A stretch of 64,000 bases of DNA from Hoylesella marshii DSM 16973 = JCM 13450 (GTDB lineage: Bacteria > Bacteroidota > Bacteroidia > Bacteroidales > Bacteroidaceae). Of this stretch, positions 1-8,837 are shown one piece after another. The notes below the pieces were generated by a model, which was given only the letters and a program-made list of their open reading frames with translations, made no database searches and was not told the origin of the DNA. The position numbers were made by a program, and so were the translations under genes. Where the stretch lies: assembly GCF_000146675.1 (NCBI RefSeq), contig NZ_GL397214.1:1681347-1745346 (forward strand). The letters are read 5' to 3'. Numbering within the stretch: the stretch's first letter is position 1; each line of letters begins with the position of its first letter.

Positions 1-1029
1 GAGCGAGGCTGCCGAGAGCCGCTTCTGTTGCCGTGTACCGGCAGCGCCGAAGCTGTAGTGCGTTTCCCAATAGGGCGAGACATGAATTTCGAAGAGCTGT
101 TCCAAGGCTTTTACATCGGTACATTCCAACAGTTTGCGCAAACTCGTCCGGTGTTTACAGTAGAGTGCTGCAAGCTGGGCAATGCGCAGATATGGGAAGT
201 TTTGAGGACGTAAACGGAGGAATCGCCACAGCTTAAACGACATGGGCGAGAGATGGAATTTTCGTGTCAGAAAGGCGTATTCCGTCTTTAACTGTAAGAA
301 ATATTCTTCTGTCAGGGTTGCTTCTCTGTGTTTTTCCGTCACTGATTCAGGTGTCAGGAGTCCGGCCTGTCCCATAAAAAGAGCCTCTATTTGCTGTTGA
401 TGGTCGCGATGATGTGCGGCCGCCGACAAGGGAATGTTCCATGCCCACTGCTCAAACGCCTCGCCGTTGATACCAAAGCCGAAGTTGCGTGCTAAGGTAA
501 CGAAATATGTTTTCTCCCAATCGCCGCCGGCTTGTGAGAGTCTTTGCAGGATGTCGGCTGTCTTTCGTTCCAATCGTTCGGCTTGGAGTGAGGCCATCCA
601 GCTGTGTAGGGTCAATCTGCTGAGCGAGGGAATAAGCCTGTGGCAGGGAGGGAAGCGGTCTTCGGCAATCAGCTCCCGATAGTTGCGGGCAATGGTTTCC
701 GGTATCGGAAGCACGAGTTGCGGCAGTTCCCGACCGGCTTTTGTAAAGACGGGAGCACCCGTTTCACCCACCACGTGCAGCACCACATTGTCGTAGGCCG
801 TATCTTTCTCATGGTCATGCAGGTACCAATCGTCGGGGCGGTCGTGAATTTCCACGTTACCCACCCACAGCGTGTCGCCGATTCTTATTTTGGCATTGAA
901 GAAGTCGGGGCCTGCATCGGTGTTGTGCAAGCCGGTATCTATCACGTCCACGGCTTGCCCGTTGTGGGTAAAAAGCTCATGAAGCGGAAAGAGTTTGTGT
1001 TTCCATACATAGTGCAGAAGTTGCTCCAT
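1..1029 (-). CDS. DUF2851 family protein, 3' end outside window
   Basis: The reading frame opens with ATG at 1029 and stays open for 343 codons to the first base of the window, so the C-terminus is missing. The N-terminus (MEQLLHYVWKHKLFP), the stretch NTDAGPDFFNAKIRIGDTLW and the following WVGNVEIHDRPDDW are typical of DUF2851 proteins, which are widespread in Bacteroidota and have no assigned function. No signal peptide or membrane segment is visible, so it is probably cytoplasmic. A -7-like TAGCTTTG lies on the minus strand at 1059-1066, about 30 nt upstream of the start. Family assignment is by remembered sequence resemblance. Confidence 0.85.
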   Translation of the reverse strand, partial: MEQLLHYVWKHKLFPLHELFTHNGQAVDVIDTGLHNTDAGPDFFNAKIRIGDTLWVGNVEIHDRPDDWYLHDHEKDTAYDNVVLHVVGETGAPVFTKAGRELPQLVLPIPETIARNYRELIAEDRFPPCHRLIPSLSRLTLHSWMASLQAERLERKTADILQRLSQAGGDWEKTYFVTLARNFGFGINGEAFEQWAWNIPLSAAAHHRDHQQQIEALFMGQAGLLTPESVTEKHREATLTEEYFLQLKTEYAFLTRKFHLSPMSFKLWRFLRLRPQNFPYLRIAQLAALYCKHRTSLRKLLECTDVKALEQLFEIHVSPYWETHYSFGAAGTRQQKRLSAASL

Positions 1030-1419
1030 AGGGTATAGATGTTGAGGGCTTCTCTCGGCAAAGCTACAATATTTTTTCGACTTTGGAAAGGTTTTACAAG
1101 GTAAAAGCTCAGTCGGGAATCTGCACGAGACCTGCTTTCCTACGTTTGTCTGTTGTCTGCGCGATAGCGCTCAAACAGCCATTGTGCAATGAGCGGTGAG
1201 CAATGAAATGCAAAGAGCTTAGCTTTCAGCATGTGAAAGCTAAGCTCCAAGGGCGTAAAAGCTATGTTTTAAAAGGGTAAGAGCATAGCTTTTGGAAACG
1301 GCTGTCTATCCTATTGTATAATAGGATGTTACGTTCGGTGTCTTCGTTGCATGCAAGGACGGTGTTGCCCGTCTGTCTGCCATGGGGCGACAGGTGTGGG
1401 GCGAGCGCATTACAACAAT
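1030..1419. other. Intergenic region with a 22-bp array and an AT-rich dyad
   Basis: This 390-bp gap separates two minus-strand genes. It holds the probable promoter of the DUF2851 gene, a four-unit 22-bp-period array (1211-1298) and the dyad TCCTATTGTATAATAGGA at 1309-1326. No convincing reading frame is present. Confidence 0.6.
1211..1298. repeat. 22-bp-period array, four units
   Basis: Four consecutive units start at 1211, 1233, 1255 and 1277. Each contains a variant of the near-palindromic core AAAGCNNNGCTTT (for example GAAAGCTAAGCTC, AAAAGCTATGTTTT, AGAGCATAGCTTTT) followed by a variable 6-8 bp segment. The same organisation recurs at 10822-10909, 27553-27640, 38631-38718 and 46997-47084. 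A 22-bp period does not keep a reading frame, so coding is unlikely. Confidence 0.8.
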
Positions 1420-2376
1420 CTATACGTTGAGTTTAATGGCCAATTTCTCCAGCATATCTTTGGTCATGCTGTCGAGGTTGAACGAGGGTTTCCAATCCCA
1501 TTCCTTACGGGCGCAGGAGTCGTCCATGCTGTTTGGCCAACTTTCGGCAATGCCCTGTTTGAGCGGATCCACGTCGTAGACCATTTTGAAATCGGGCTTA
1601 TAACGTTTGATGGCTTGGTAAATGTCTTCCGGTTCGAAGCTCATGGAGGCGATGTTGAACGCATTGCGATGTACCAAACGCGAGGGGTCGGCTTCCATCA
1701 GCTGAATGGCGGCATTCAAAGCGTCGGGCATGTACATCATGTCGAGATAGGTTCCCTTGCGCAAAGGGCAAGTAAATGTCTCGCCTTTTACCGCGCTGTA
1801 ATAGATGTCTACTGCGTAGTCGGTGGTTCCTCCGCCGGGTAGCGTCTTATAAGAGATGAGGCCGGGGAAGCGGACAGCACGCGTATCCACGCCGTATTTG
1901 CTGTAATAATAGTTGCTGAGCAGCTCTGTTGTGACCTTGGAAACGCCATAGATGGTGCACGGACGTTGGATAGTGTCTTGCGGAGTCTTATCATGGGGGG
2001 TATCGATGCCAAACGAACCGATGGAGCTGGGTGTGAAAACGGCGCATTGCTGCTCACGTGCCACCTCGAGAATGTTCCACAATCCGTCTACGCCCACTTT
2101 CCATGCTAAGCGTGGTTTGGATTCTGCAACGACGGAAAGGAGGGCTGCCAAGTTGTAGATGGTATCGATATGATGGTCGCGTACCACAGTTGCAATACCC
2201 TGAGGGTCGGTCACATCGGCCACAGCCGACGGGCCTCCGTCTTTCAATTCGCCGGTAGGCTCAGCCCCGTGGATGTAACCTGCTACAACATGGTCATTGC
2301 CATAACGTTTTCGTAACTCGTTTGTCAGCTCAGAACCGATTTGCCCTGTTGAGCCGATAACTAAAATATTTTTCAT
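1420..2376 (-). CDS. tdh: L-threonine 3-dehydrogenase, SDR/epimerase type
   Basis: This 318-aa protein is an extended short-chain dehydrogenase. It has the NAD-binding motif GSTGQIG (Gly8, Gly11, Gly14) and a catalytic YxxxK (Tyr143, Lys147). It oxidises L-threonine to 2-amino-3-ketobutyrate with NAD+. The assignment to the epimerase-like threonine dehydrogenase class, rather than a sugar epimerase, rests on overall sequence and on the divergent neighbour kbl, which encodes the next enzyme. The start at 2376 (MKNILVIG) is chosen because the 14 codons upstream run into the promoter region and do not resemble the family. Confidence 0.88.
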   Translation of the reverse strand: MKNILVIGSTGQIGSELTNELRKRYGNDHVVAGYIHGAEPTGELKDGGPSAVADVTDPQGIATVVRDHHIDTIYNLAALLSVVAESKPRLAWKVGVDGLWNILEVAREQQCAVFTPSSIGSFGIDTPHDKTPQDTIQRPCTIYGVSKVTTELLSNYYYSKYGVDTRAVRFPGLISYKTLPGGGTTDYAVDIYYSAVKGETFTCPLRKGTYLDMMYMPDALNAAIQLMEADPSRLVHRNAFNIASMSFEPEDIYQAIKRYKPDFKMVYDVDPLKQGIAESWPNSMDDSCARKEWDWKPSFNLDSMTKDMLEKLAIKLNV

Positions 2377-2556
2377 ATAAAATAGAGATAAGATAGAATT
2401 TGTCTGCAAAATAAGCACTTTTTTCGCTAAATTATGAAGATCGGGAATTAAAATAGTTTAAAAGTGAAATGTGGTTTTAAAAAACGTAATCAAATCACGG
2501 TGGTCTCAAAAATTATCACTTACTTTGCATCAATAACCCACAAAATTTTAAATCTT

Positions 2557-3744
2557 ATGTATGGAAAAATGAAAGAACACCTCAGCCGTACACTGGCTGA
2601 AATCAAGGAAGCCGGACTTTATAAGGAAGAACGCATCATAGAAAGTGCGCAACAGGCGGCTATCCGAGTAAAGGGAAAAGAAGTGCTGAACTTTTGTGCA
2701 AACAACTACTTAGGGCTCTCCAATCACCCGAGATTGATAGAAGGAGCTCGCAAAATGATGGAAACCAGAGGATTCGGTATGTCATCGGTGCGTTTTATCT
2801 GCGGCACACAAGACAGTCATAAGGAGTTGGAAAAGGCCATTTCCGAGTACTTCCGAACAGAAGATACCATACTTTATGCGGCGTGTTTCGATGCCAATGG
2901 CGGTGTGTTTGAGCCGCTTTTCACAGAAGAAGATGCGATTATTTCAGACTCATTGAACCACGCCTCTATCATTGATGGTGTGCGTTTGTGCAAAGCAAAA
3001 CGGTATCGCTATGCCAATGCAGATATGGCCGAGTTGGAGAAATGTCTGCAAGAAGCGCAGCAACAGCGCTTCCGCATCATTTGTACTGATGGAGTTTTCT
3101 CCATGGATGGCAACGTAGCACCGATGGATAAGATATGTGATTTGGCAGAAAAGTATGATGCGCTCGTGATGGTAGACGAGTCTCACTCGGCCGGAGTGGT
3201 AGGAGCTACGGGTCACGGAGTGAGCGAGTTGTGCAAGACTTACGGTCGCATAGACATTTATACGGGAACATTGGGCAAGGCATTCGGCGGCGCTTTGGGT
3301 GGATTCACTACGGGACGAAAGGAGATTATCGACCTTCTCAGGCAGAGAAGTCGCCCCTATCTGTTCTCCAACTCTTTGGCTCCATGTATCATCGGCGCAA
3401 GTATCGAGGTGTTTAAGATGCTGAAAGAAAGCAACGAACTGCACGACCGATTGGTGGAAAATGTGAATTATTTCCGCGAGAAGATGATGGCCGCAGGTTT
3501 CGATATCAAGCCTACGCAGAGTGCTATCTGTGCCGTGATGCTCTACGATGCCAAACTCTCGCAGGTGTATGCTGCCAAGATGCTGGAAGAGGGCATCTAT
3601 GTAACAGGTTTCTACTATCCTGTTGTGCCGAAAGGAGAAGCCCGCATACGCGTTCAACTCTCTGCCGGCCACAACCGCGAACAGCTCGACAAGTGTATTG
3701 CGGCTTTCATCAAAGTGGGTAAAGAACTGAAAGTATTGTCGTAA
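2557..3744 (+). CDS. kbl: Glycine C-acetyltransferase (2-amino-3-ketobutyrate CoA ligase)
   Basis: A 395-aa PLP-dependent alpha-oxoamine synthase that converts 2-amino-3-ketobutyrate and CoA to glycine and acetyl-CoA, completing threonine degradation with the divergent tdh. PLP lysine Lys241 lies in TGTLGKAFGG, and the DESHSAG motif at 207-213 is the usual cofactor-binding segment. Length matches the E. coli enzyme (398 aa). The frame is open upstream to 2464, but the N-terminus MYGKMKEHLS at 2557 matches family members, and a weak -7-like TTACTTTGC at 2520-2528 lies in the upstream extension, supporting the later start. Confidence 0.93.
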   Translation: MYGKMKEHLSRTLAEIKEAGLYKEERIIESAQQAAIRVKGKEVLNFCANNYLGLSNHPRLIEGARKMMETRGFGMSSVRFICGTQDSHKELEKAISEYFRTEDTILYAACFDANGGVFEPLFTEEDAIISDSLNHASIIDGVRLCKAKRYRYANADMAELEKCLQEAQQQRFRIICTDGVFSMDGNVAPMDKICDLAEKYDALVMVDESHSAGVVGATGHGVSELCKTYGRIDIYTGTLGKAFGGALGGFTTGRKEIIDLLRQRSRPYLFSNSLAPCIIGASIEVFKMLKESNELHDRLVENVNYFREKMMAAGFDIKPTQSAICAVMLYDAKLSQVYAAKMLEEGIYVTGFYYPVVPKGEARIRVQLSAGHNREQLDKCIAAFIKVGKELKVLS

Positions 3745-3810
3745 ACCGACAGTTTCTAAGGTGTCGCAAACAATCTTTGCAATACCTGAAAGCAAAACCA
3801 ATACGGGGAA

Positions 3811-3832
3811 AAGGGTGTCGGAAGATACCCTT
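3811..3832 (+). terminator. Hairpin after kbl
   Basis: AAGGGTGTC and GATACCCTT form a 9-bp stem with one G-U pair around GGAA. It is followed by a weakly T-rich stretch (TTGTTCCTCGTTGCTTTT). It is a modest candidate terminator for kbl. Confidence 0.45.
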
Positions 3833-3877
3833 GTTCCTCGTTGCTTTTATACGCCTGCCTTGTCAAACATTTTCACA

Positions 3878-3893
3878 CCTTATTTATATAAGG
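3878..3893. promoter_or_regulatory. AT-rich dyad CCTTAT-N4-ATAAGG upstream of porP
   Basis: CCTTATTTATATAAGG is a 6-bp inverted repeat preceded by CACA, about 80 bp upstream of porP. Similar dyads lie at 1309-1326, 21371-21385, 33111-33126 and 44333-44350. A protein-binding site is an inference; no regulator is identified. Confidence 0.4.
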
Positions 3894-3973
3894 ACATGAA
3901 AAACGAGAGATGAAAATGCAGGATGCTTCGCGCTGTTTTACAATAAAAGCGAAAAGAGGGCGTTATCTCTTAT

Positions 3974-4912
3974 GTGTTGAAACGTATTGTCCATATAATT
4001 ACCGTTTGGTTGCTGGTCTCTGCTGGTGCAAAGGCACAGTATGAAGTGGCATTCAGCCACTATTTCGACATGGAAACGGCTTTCAATCCCGCGGCAGCCG
4101 GTAAGGAATCGAAGCTCAATATCACGGGAGCGTATGCCTCTGACTTCACGGGATTCGAGCATAATCCACGCACAGCATACCTTGCTGCCGATGCTCCTTT
4201 CAGGCTGTTGAATGCAAATCATGGTGCCGGTGCTTCGTTTATGAGCGATAAAATCGGTCTGTTTACCCATCAACGCATCACCTTGCAATATGCGTTCCAT
4301 CAACCTCTATGGGGCGGAACCTTAGCCTTGGGCGCACAGTTAGGCTTTTTAGGCGAAACATTCGATGGATCCCGCCTCGATGCAGGTCAACAAAACGACC
4401 CTGCTTTGCCCACGATGCAGGTAAACGGAAGCAGCTTCGATATGGCGTTGGGGCTCTATTATAGGTATCGAACGTGGTATGCCGGCCTTTCGGCACTGCA
4501 CATCAATACACCCACTCCTCAGCTCGGAACCAACAATGAGTTGAAAATAACGCCTGTTTATTATTTAACGGGAGGATACAATATAAAGTTAAGAAACCCG
4601 TTTCTTAAAATACTACCTACCGTTCTCTTGCGTACCGACGGCACGACCCATAGGGCTGACATCACGGGACGGTTGGTTTACCAGACCGAGAACAGGTTTC
4701 TGTATGGCGGATTGGGCTACAGTCCCACCCGTTCTGTTACCGTTCTTGTGGGTGGTAGCTTTCATAGCGTGCACGTGGGGTACAGCTACGAGATGTACAC
4801 CTCTACCCTTCATCCGGGTAATGGCAGCCATGAACTCTTTGTAAGTTATATGATGGACATCGATATCGCTAAGAAAGGGCGCAATAAACATCAAAGTGTA
4901 AGAATACTTTAA
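3974..4912 (+). CDS. porP: PorP/SprF family type IX secretion outer-membrane protein
   Basis: About 312 aa. An N-terminal signal peptide ends AGAKA with predicted cleavage before Gln (QYEVAFSHYFDMETAFNPAAAG). The opening 'FNPAAAG' segment and the repeated beta-strand pattern are typical of PorP/SprF, an outer-membrane barrel that works with the GldKN ring and, in some relatives, anchors cargo. It leads the gldKLMN operon with a 9-nt gap to gldK, the usual arrangement. No in-frame ATG exists between the preceding stop codon at 3944 and the signal peptide, so translation must start at GTG 3974 or TTG 3977 (LKRIVHI). Confidence 0.9.
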   Translation: MLKRIVHIITVWLLVSAGAKAQYEVAFSHYFDMETAFNPAAAGKESKLNITGAYASDFTGFEHNPRTAYLAADAPFRLLNANHGAGASFMSDKIGLFTHQRITLQYAFHQPLWGGTLALGAQLGFLGETFDGSRLDAGQQNDPALPTMQVNGSSFDMALGLYYRYRTWYAGLSALHINTPTPQLGTNNELKITPVYYLTGGYNIKLRNPFLKILPTVLLRTDGTTHRADITGRLVYQTENRFLYGGLGYSPTRSVTVLVGGSFHSVHVGYSYEMYTSTLHPGNGSHELFVSYMMDIDIAKKGRNKHQSVRIL

Positions 4913-4921
4913 CAATAAGAT

Positions 4922-6388
4922 ATGAAAATAAGAAAAGGCTTTCCCTTACTCTGCCTCTTGGCTTCGGCACTCTTGCTGACGGGCTGTTTCGGCGGGAAAT
5001 CACTGCTTTCGAGTGGCGGAGGAGGCGAAGTAACCGGTGTAGGGACAGGTAAGCCGTTTACAGAACCTGCCCCTTACGGCATGGTTATGGTGAAACGAGG
5101 ATATATAAGGATGGGTATGAGCCGTCAAGACAGCCTTTGGGGACGTCAGACTCCTGTGAAAGATATCTCTGTAGACGGCTTTTGGATGGATGAAACGGAG
5201 GTTACCAATTCCAAATACAAGCAGTTTGTAAACTGGGTTCGCGATAGTATCTTGCGTGAAAGGCTCGCCGATCCGGCCTATGGAGGCGATGAATCATATA
5301 AAATAACCGAAGATAAGTTCGGTAATCCGGTCACTCCTCATCTGAATTGGCGTAAGCCCTTACCCCGCAAACCCGATGAAAACGCATTGCGGGCGATAGA
5401 GAGTCTCTATGTAACCAATCCCGTTACAGGCGAAAAACTCATAGATTGGCGGCAGTTGAATTACAGATATGAGGTGTACGACTATACCACGGCAGCCCTT
5501 CGCCGCAATCGTCTGAACCCTGAAGAACGTAACTTGAATACCGACTTCACTGCCAATCCGGACGATGTTGTGATGATTTCCAAAGATACGGCATTCGTAG
5601 ATGATGAGGGAAGAATTGTGAGACAAACCATTGACAGGCCGCTTTCCGGCCCGTGGGACTTCCTCAATACGTATATTGTAAACGTGTATCCCGACACAAC
5701 TTGTTGGGTAAACGACTTTAAAAACTCTGATAACGAAACCTATCTGCGTAACTATTTCAGCAATCCTACTTACAATGATTACCCTGTTGTGGGTGTAACG
5801 TGGGAACAAGCCAATGCCTTTTGTGCATGGCGAACAGACTATTTATTGGCTGGTTTGGGACGTGAGGCGCGTTATGTGCAGCGTTATCGTCTGCCCACAG
5901 AAGCCGAATGGGAGTATGCCGCACGAGGAAAGAACGGTACGGAGTTCCCTTGGGAAAATGAAAACGTAAAGAACGGAGAGGGATGCTTCTATGCTAACTT
6001 CAAGCCCGACCGTGGCAATTATACCAAGGATGGTAATCTGATAACCAGCAAAGTGGGCATTTTTTCACCCAACACAAACGGCCTTTACGACATGGCCGGT
6101 AACGTAGCGGAGTGGACAAGCACTGTTTATACCGAATCGGGGGTGGATGCCATGAACGATTTAAACCCTCAATTAAAGTACAATGCGGCAAAAGAAGACC
6201 CCTATAACTTGAAGAAGAAAAGCGTAAGAGGCGGCTCGTGGAAAGACCCGGAGTCGTATATCCGCTCGGCATGGCGCACATGGGAGTACCAGAATCAGCC
6301 CCGTTCATACATCGGTTTCAGATGTGTACGCAGCTTGGCAAGCTCTTCCAGCACCAAACAAAAACACTTAAAAAAAGGAAGAAAATGA
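4922..6388 (+). CDS. gldK: T9SS ring lipoprotein GldK/PorK
   Basis: A 488-aa lipoprotein with lipobox LLLTGC near residue 22. The body, from about residue 55, is a formylglycine-generating-enzyme-like (SUMF1) domain, with motifs such as EVTNSKYKQFVNW, LPTEAEWEYAARG, NGLYDMAGNVAEW and RGGSW. In GldK this fold is structural rather than enzymatic. GldK and GldN form the large periplasmic ring under the outer membrane. The gene overlaps gldL by ATGA at 6385-6388, indicating translational coupling. Confidence 0.95.
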   Translation: MKIRKGFPLLCLLASALLLTGCFGGKSLLSSGGGGEVTGVGTGKPFTEPAPYGMVMVKRGYIRMGMSRQDSLWGRQTPVKDISVDGFWMDETEVTNSKYKQFVNWVRDSILRERLADPAYGGDESYKITEDKFGNPVTPHLNWRKPLPRKPDENALRAIESLYVTNPVTGEKLIDWRQLNYRYEVYDYTTAALRRNRLNPEERNLNTDFTANPDDVVMISKDTAFVDDEGRIVRQTIDRPLSGPWDFLNTYIVNVYPDTTCWVNDFKNSDNETYLRNYFSNPTYNDYPVVGVTWEQANAFCAWRTDYLLAGLGREARYVQRYRLPTEAEWEYAARGKNGTEFPWENENVKNGEGCFYANFKPDRGNYTKDGNLITSKVGIFSPNTNGLYDMAGNVAEWTSTVYTESGVDAMNDLNPQLKYNAAKEDPYNLKKKSVRGGSWKDPESYIRSAWRTWEYQNQPRSYIGFRCVRSLASSSSTKQKHLKKGRK

Positions 6389-7161
6389 CAGAATACAGCA
6401 AGTTTAACATCGTTTACCACCTCCAAAGGTGGATGGACAGCGTACCCGGGCAAACCTTTTTGAACTATGCCTATAGTTGGGGAGCCTCCGTTGTGATACT
6501 TGGAACGCTCTTTAAACTTACCCATCTGCCCGGCGCAAATATCATGTTGTTTCTTGGAATGGGAACAGAAGTGGTGGTGTTCTTCCTCTCCGCGTTCGAC
6601 AGACCTTTCGATAAAACACAAGAAGGCAAAGAACTGCCCACGCATATCACCGAAGAATACATGGAAACAGGGCAAGTTGTATATAATAAGGTGGAAGCGG
6701 TGGCACCAGAAAAGCCCACTTCCCGTCCCACAGTAATTGCTGCAACAAGTGCTTCGAGTTCTGCACCCGAAGTGTTGCAACCGACATCCGACACGATAGA
6801 GGCTGTGCAGCGACAGCAGCAAATCACGCCTGAAATGGAACAGGCAACAAGCAATTATGTGGCAGAACTCAACCGACTGACTGAAATGTTGGCAAAGGTG
6901 AGCGAACAAAGTCAGCGCCTTACAACCGACAGCGAGGAGATGGAAAACCTCAACCGCACGCTGACCGGTATCTGTAAGATATACGAAATGCAACTCAAAG
7001 GTGCCAGCCGACAGATAGGAACGATAGACCAAATCAACGAACAGAGCACCAAGATGGCGCAGCAAATCGAGCAGTTGAACCGCATCTATACACGTATGAT
7101 AGAGGCCATGACCGTCAACATGCGTGCCACCACTCAGGGGCAACCTGTCGATACCTTATAA
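6385..7161 (+). CDS. gldL: T9SS inner-membrane motor protein GldL/PorL
   Basis: 258 aa starting MTEYSKFNIVYHLQRWMDS. Two membrane helices at about residues 28-46 and 51-71 carry buried charges (Lys44 and Glu62), probably equivalent to the TM Lys/Glu pair linked to proton coupling in known GldL proteins. The rest is a cytoplasmic region with a long Gln/Glu-rich coiled coil (from about residue 145). GldL and GldM form the proton-driven rotary motor of the T9SS. The start at 6385 overlaps the gldK stop; upstream codons in this frame are the gldK shadow. Confidence 0.95.
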   Translation: MTEYSKFNIVYHLQRWMDSVPGQTFLNYAYSWGASVVILGTLFKLTHLPGANIMLFLGMGTEVVVFFLSAFDRPFDKTQEGKELPTHITEEYMETGQVVYNKVEAVAPEKPTSRPTVIAATSASSSAPEVLQPTSDTIEAVQRQQQITPEMEQATSNYVAELNRLTEMLAKVSEQSQRLTTDSEEMENLNRTLTGICKIYEMQLKGASRQIGTIDQINEQSTKMAQQIEQLNRIYTRMIEAMTVNMRATTQGQPVDTL

Positions 7162-7200
7162 ACCGTAATGTCGCTGCTCTGCCGATAGTAAGAAAAACCT

Positions 7201-8751
7201 ATGGCCATAAAGAAAAGACCCATATCTCCACGCCAGAAGATGATAAACCTGATGTATGTCGTCCTTATGGCAATGCTTGCATTGAACGTCTCTCCAGAGG
7301 TGCTCAACGGCTTCTCTATTGTTGAAGAAAGCCTCAACCGAACCACAGAGAACTCGTCGAAAGAGAATGCCGCGCTATACAGCGACTTCGCCAATCAGCT
7401 GAAATCAAACCCGCAAAAAGTAAAGGAATGGTTTGAAAAGGCGACCTTCGTGAAGCAGATGAGCGATTCTTTGTTCGACTTTGCCCAAGCTTTGAAGTGG
7501 CAGATAGTTAGAGAGGCCGACGGACAAGAGGCCGATTTGCGCAATATTCAGAATAAAGAAGACCTCGAAGCGGCCAGCCATGTGATGTTAGCCCCTGGCA
7601 CAGGACAGGGTAAAAAGCTATTTAATGCCATTAATTCTTACAGAGAACGTATCCTGAAAATGGTGACCGATGCCCGTCAAAGGCAGATTATCACCGATAA
7701 TCTGAGCACCCGACTTCCCGCCAAAGCCCACACAATGGGCAAGAATTGGCAAGAGTATCACTTTGAAGACATGCCTGTGGCTGCGGCCATTACACTGCTG
7801 TCGAAACTGCAAAGCGATGTTCGCTACGCCGAGGGAGAGGTGCTTCATACGCTGGTGGCTAACATCGATTTGAAAGATATACGAGTGAATCAACTCAGCG
7901 CGTTGGTCATTCCCAATGCCAAAACCGTTGTCCGAGGCGACAAATTCTCTGCTCAAATCGTTATGGCGGCTATCGATACCACCATGAGACCTCAGATTTT
8001 TATCGGCGGACGGGCAGTGAATTTGCGCAACAACACCTATGAATTCATCGCCGGACGTACCGGAGAATTCAATCTAAGCGGATATATCGCAGTGCAAAAC
8101 GGAAGTGGCGAGACCCTCAAACGTAACTTTTCGCAGCCTTATACTGTGGTAGAACCGAGCGCAACGGTATCTGCCGACCTCATGAACGTGCTCTATGCCG
8201 GTTACAGCAATCCGCTTTCAATCAGTATTCCGGGAGTTCCTTTGAATAAAGTGTCGGCTTCCATGACCGGCGGTACACTGCAACCTACAGGTCCCGGCCG
8301 ATATATTGCACGCCCCTCTGCCGTTGGTCACGACGTGAAGATAACGGTTTCGTCTACCCAGACAGGACATATGCAGCAAATGGGACAGTTCGTTTTCCAT
8401 GTCAGAAAGCTGCCCGACCCCACTCCTTACTTAGCTTTGGGCACATCGAGGTTTAAAGGCGGTGCACTGACAAAGGCCAACCTCATGTCCGTCACAGGCA
8501 TAAAAGCGGCTATTGACGATGGTCTTTTAGACATAGAGTTTCGTGTTACAGGGTTTGAAGCCGTGTTTTTCGACAATATGGGCAATGCTGTTCCGATGGT
8601 GAGCAACGGCTCTCAGTTCTCAGACCGTCAGCGGGAAACGTTCCGAACCTTATCCCGCAATAAGCGATTCTATATCACCCATGTCAATGCAGTTGGGCCG
8701 GATGGCATCTCAAGACGTCTTTCCGCTGCAATGGAGGTGGTTCTCCGATGA
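7201..8751 (+). CDS. gldM: T9SS motor/shaft protein GldM/PorM
   Basis: 516 aa. A single N-terminal membrane helix at about residues 11-30 (PRQKMINLMYVVLMAMLALN) is followed by a large periplasmic part. In GldM this part forms a dimeric shaft of stacked domains spanning the periplasm and contacting the GldK/GldN ring. It sits 39 nt after gldL, and the N-terminal SPRQKMINLMY block is the most diagnostic segment. Confidence 0.95.
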   Translation: MAIKKRPISPRQKMINLMYVVLMAMLALNVSPEVLNGFSIVEESLNRTTENSSKENAALYSDFANQLKSNPQKVKEWFEKATFVKQMSDSLFDFAQALKWQIVREADGQEADLRNIQNKEDLEAASHVMLAPGTGQGKKLFNAINSYRERILKMVTDARQRQIITDNLSTRLPAKAHTMGKNWQEYHFEDMPVAAAITLLSKLQSDVRYAEGEVLHTLVANIDLKDIRVNQLSALVIPNAKTVVRGDKFSAQIVMAAIDTTMRPQIFIGGRAVNLRNNTYEFIAGRTGEFNLSGYIAVQNGSGETLKRNFSQPYTVVEPSATVSADLMNVLYAGYSNPLSISIPGVPLNKVSASMTGGTLQPTGPGRYIARPSAVGHDVKITVSSTQTGHMQQMGQFVFHVRKLPDPTPYLALGTSRFKGGALTKANLMSVTGIKAAIDDGLLDIEFRVTGFEAVFFDNMGNAVPMVSNGSQFSDRQRETFRTLSRNKRFYITHVNAVGPDGISRRLSAAMEVVLR

Positions 8752-8837
8752 GCAGAAGACGAGAAATAAAAGGATAAAGGCCGACGAATCAAGTATTTGA
8801 AAGCCTATTCTCTAACGAAAAAGAAATACATAGAATA

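Noticed and set aside
1211-1298. Possible CRISPR array from regular repeats (also at the other four loci)
   Set aside because: The period is 22 bp with degenerate units and 6-8 bp variable parts, far too short for spacers, and no cas genes are present.
2950-3801. 283-codon minus-strand frame antisense to kbl
   Set aside because: Fully overlaps a clear PLP-enzyme gene; composition rich in His/Cys typical of a shadow frame.
6295-7143. 282-codon minus-strand frame antisense to gldL
   Set aside because: Shadow of the gldK/gldL coding sequence, no family resemblance.
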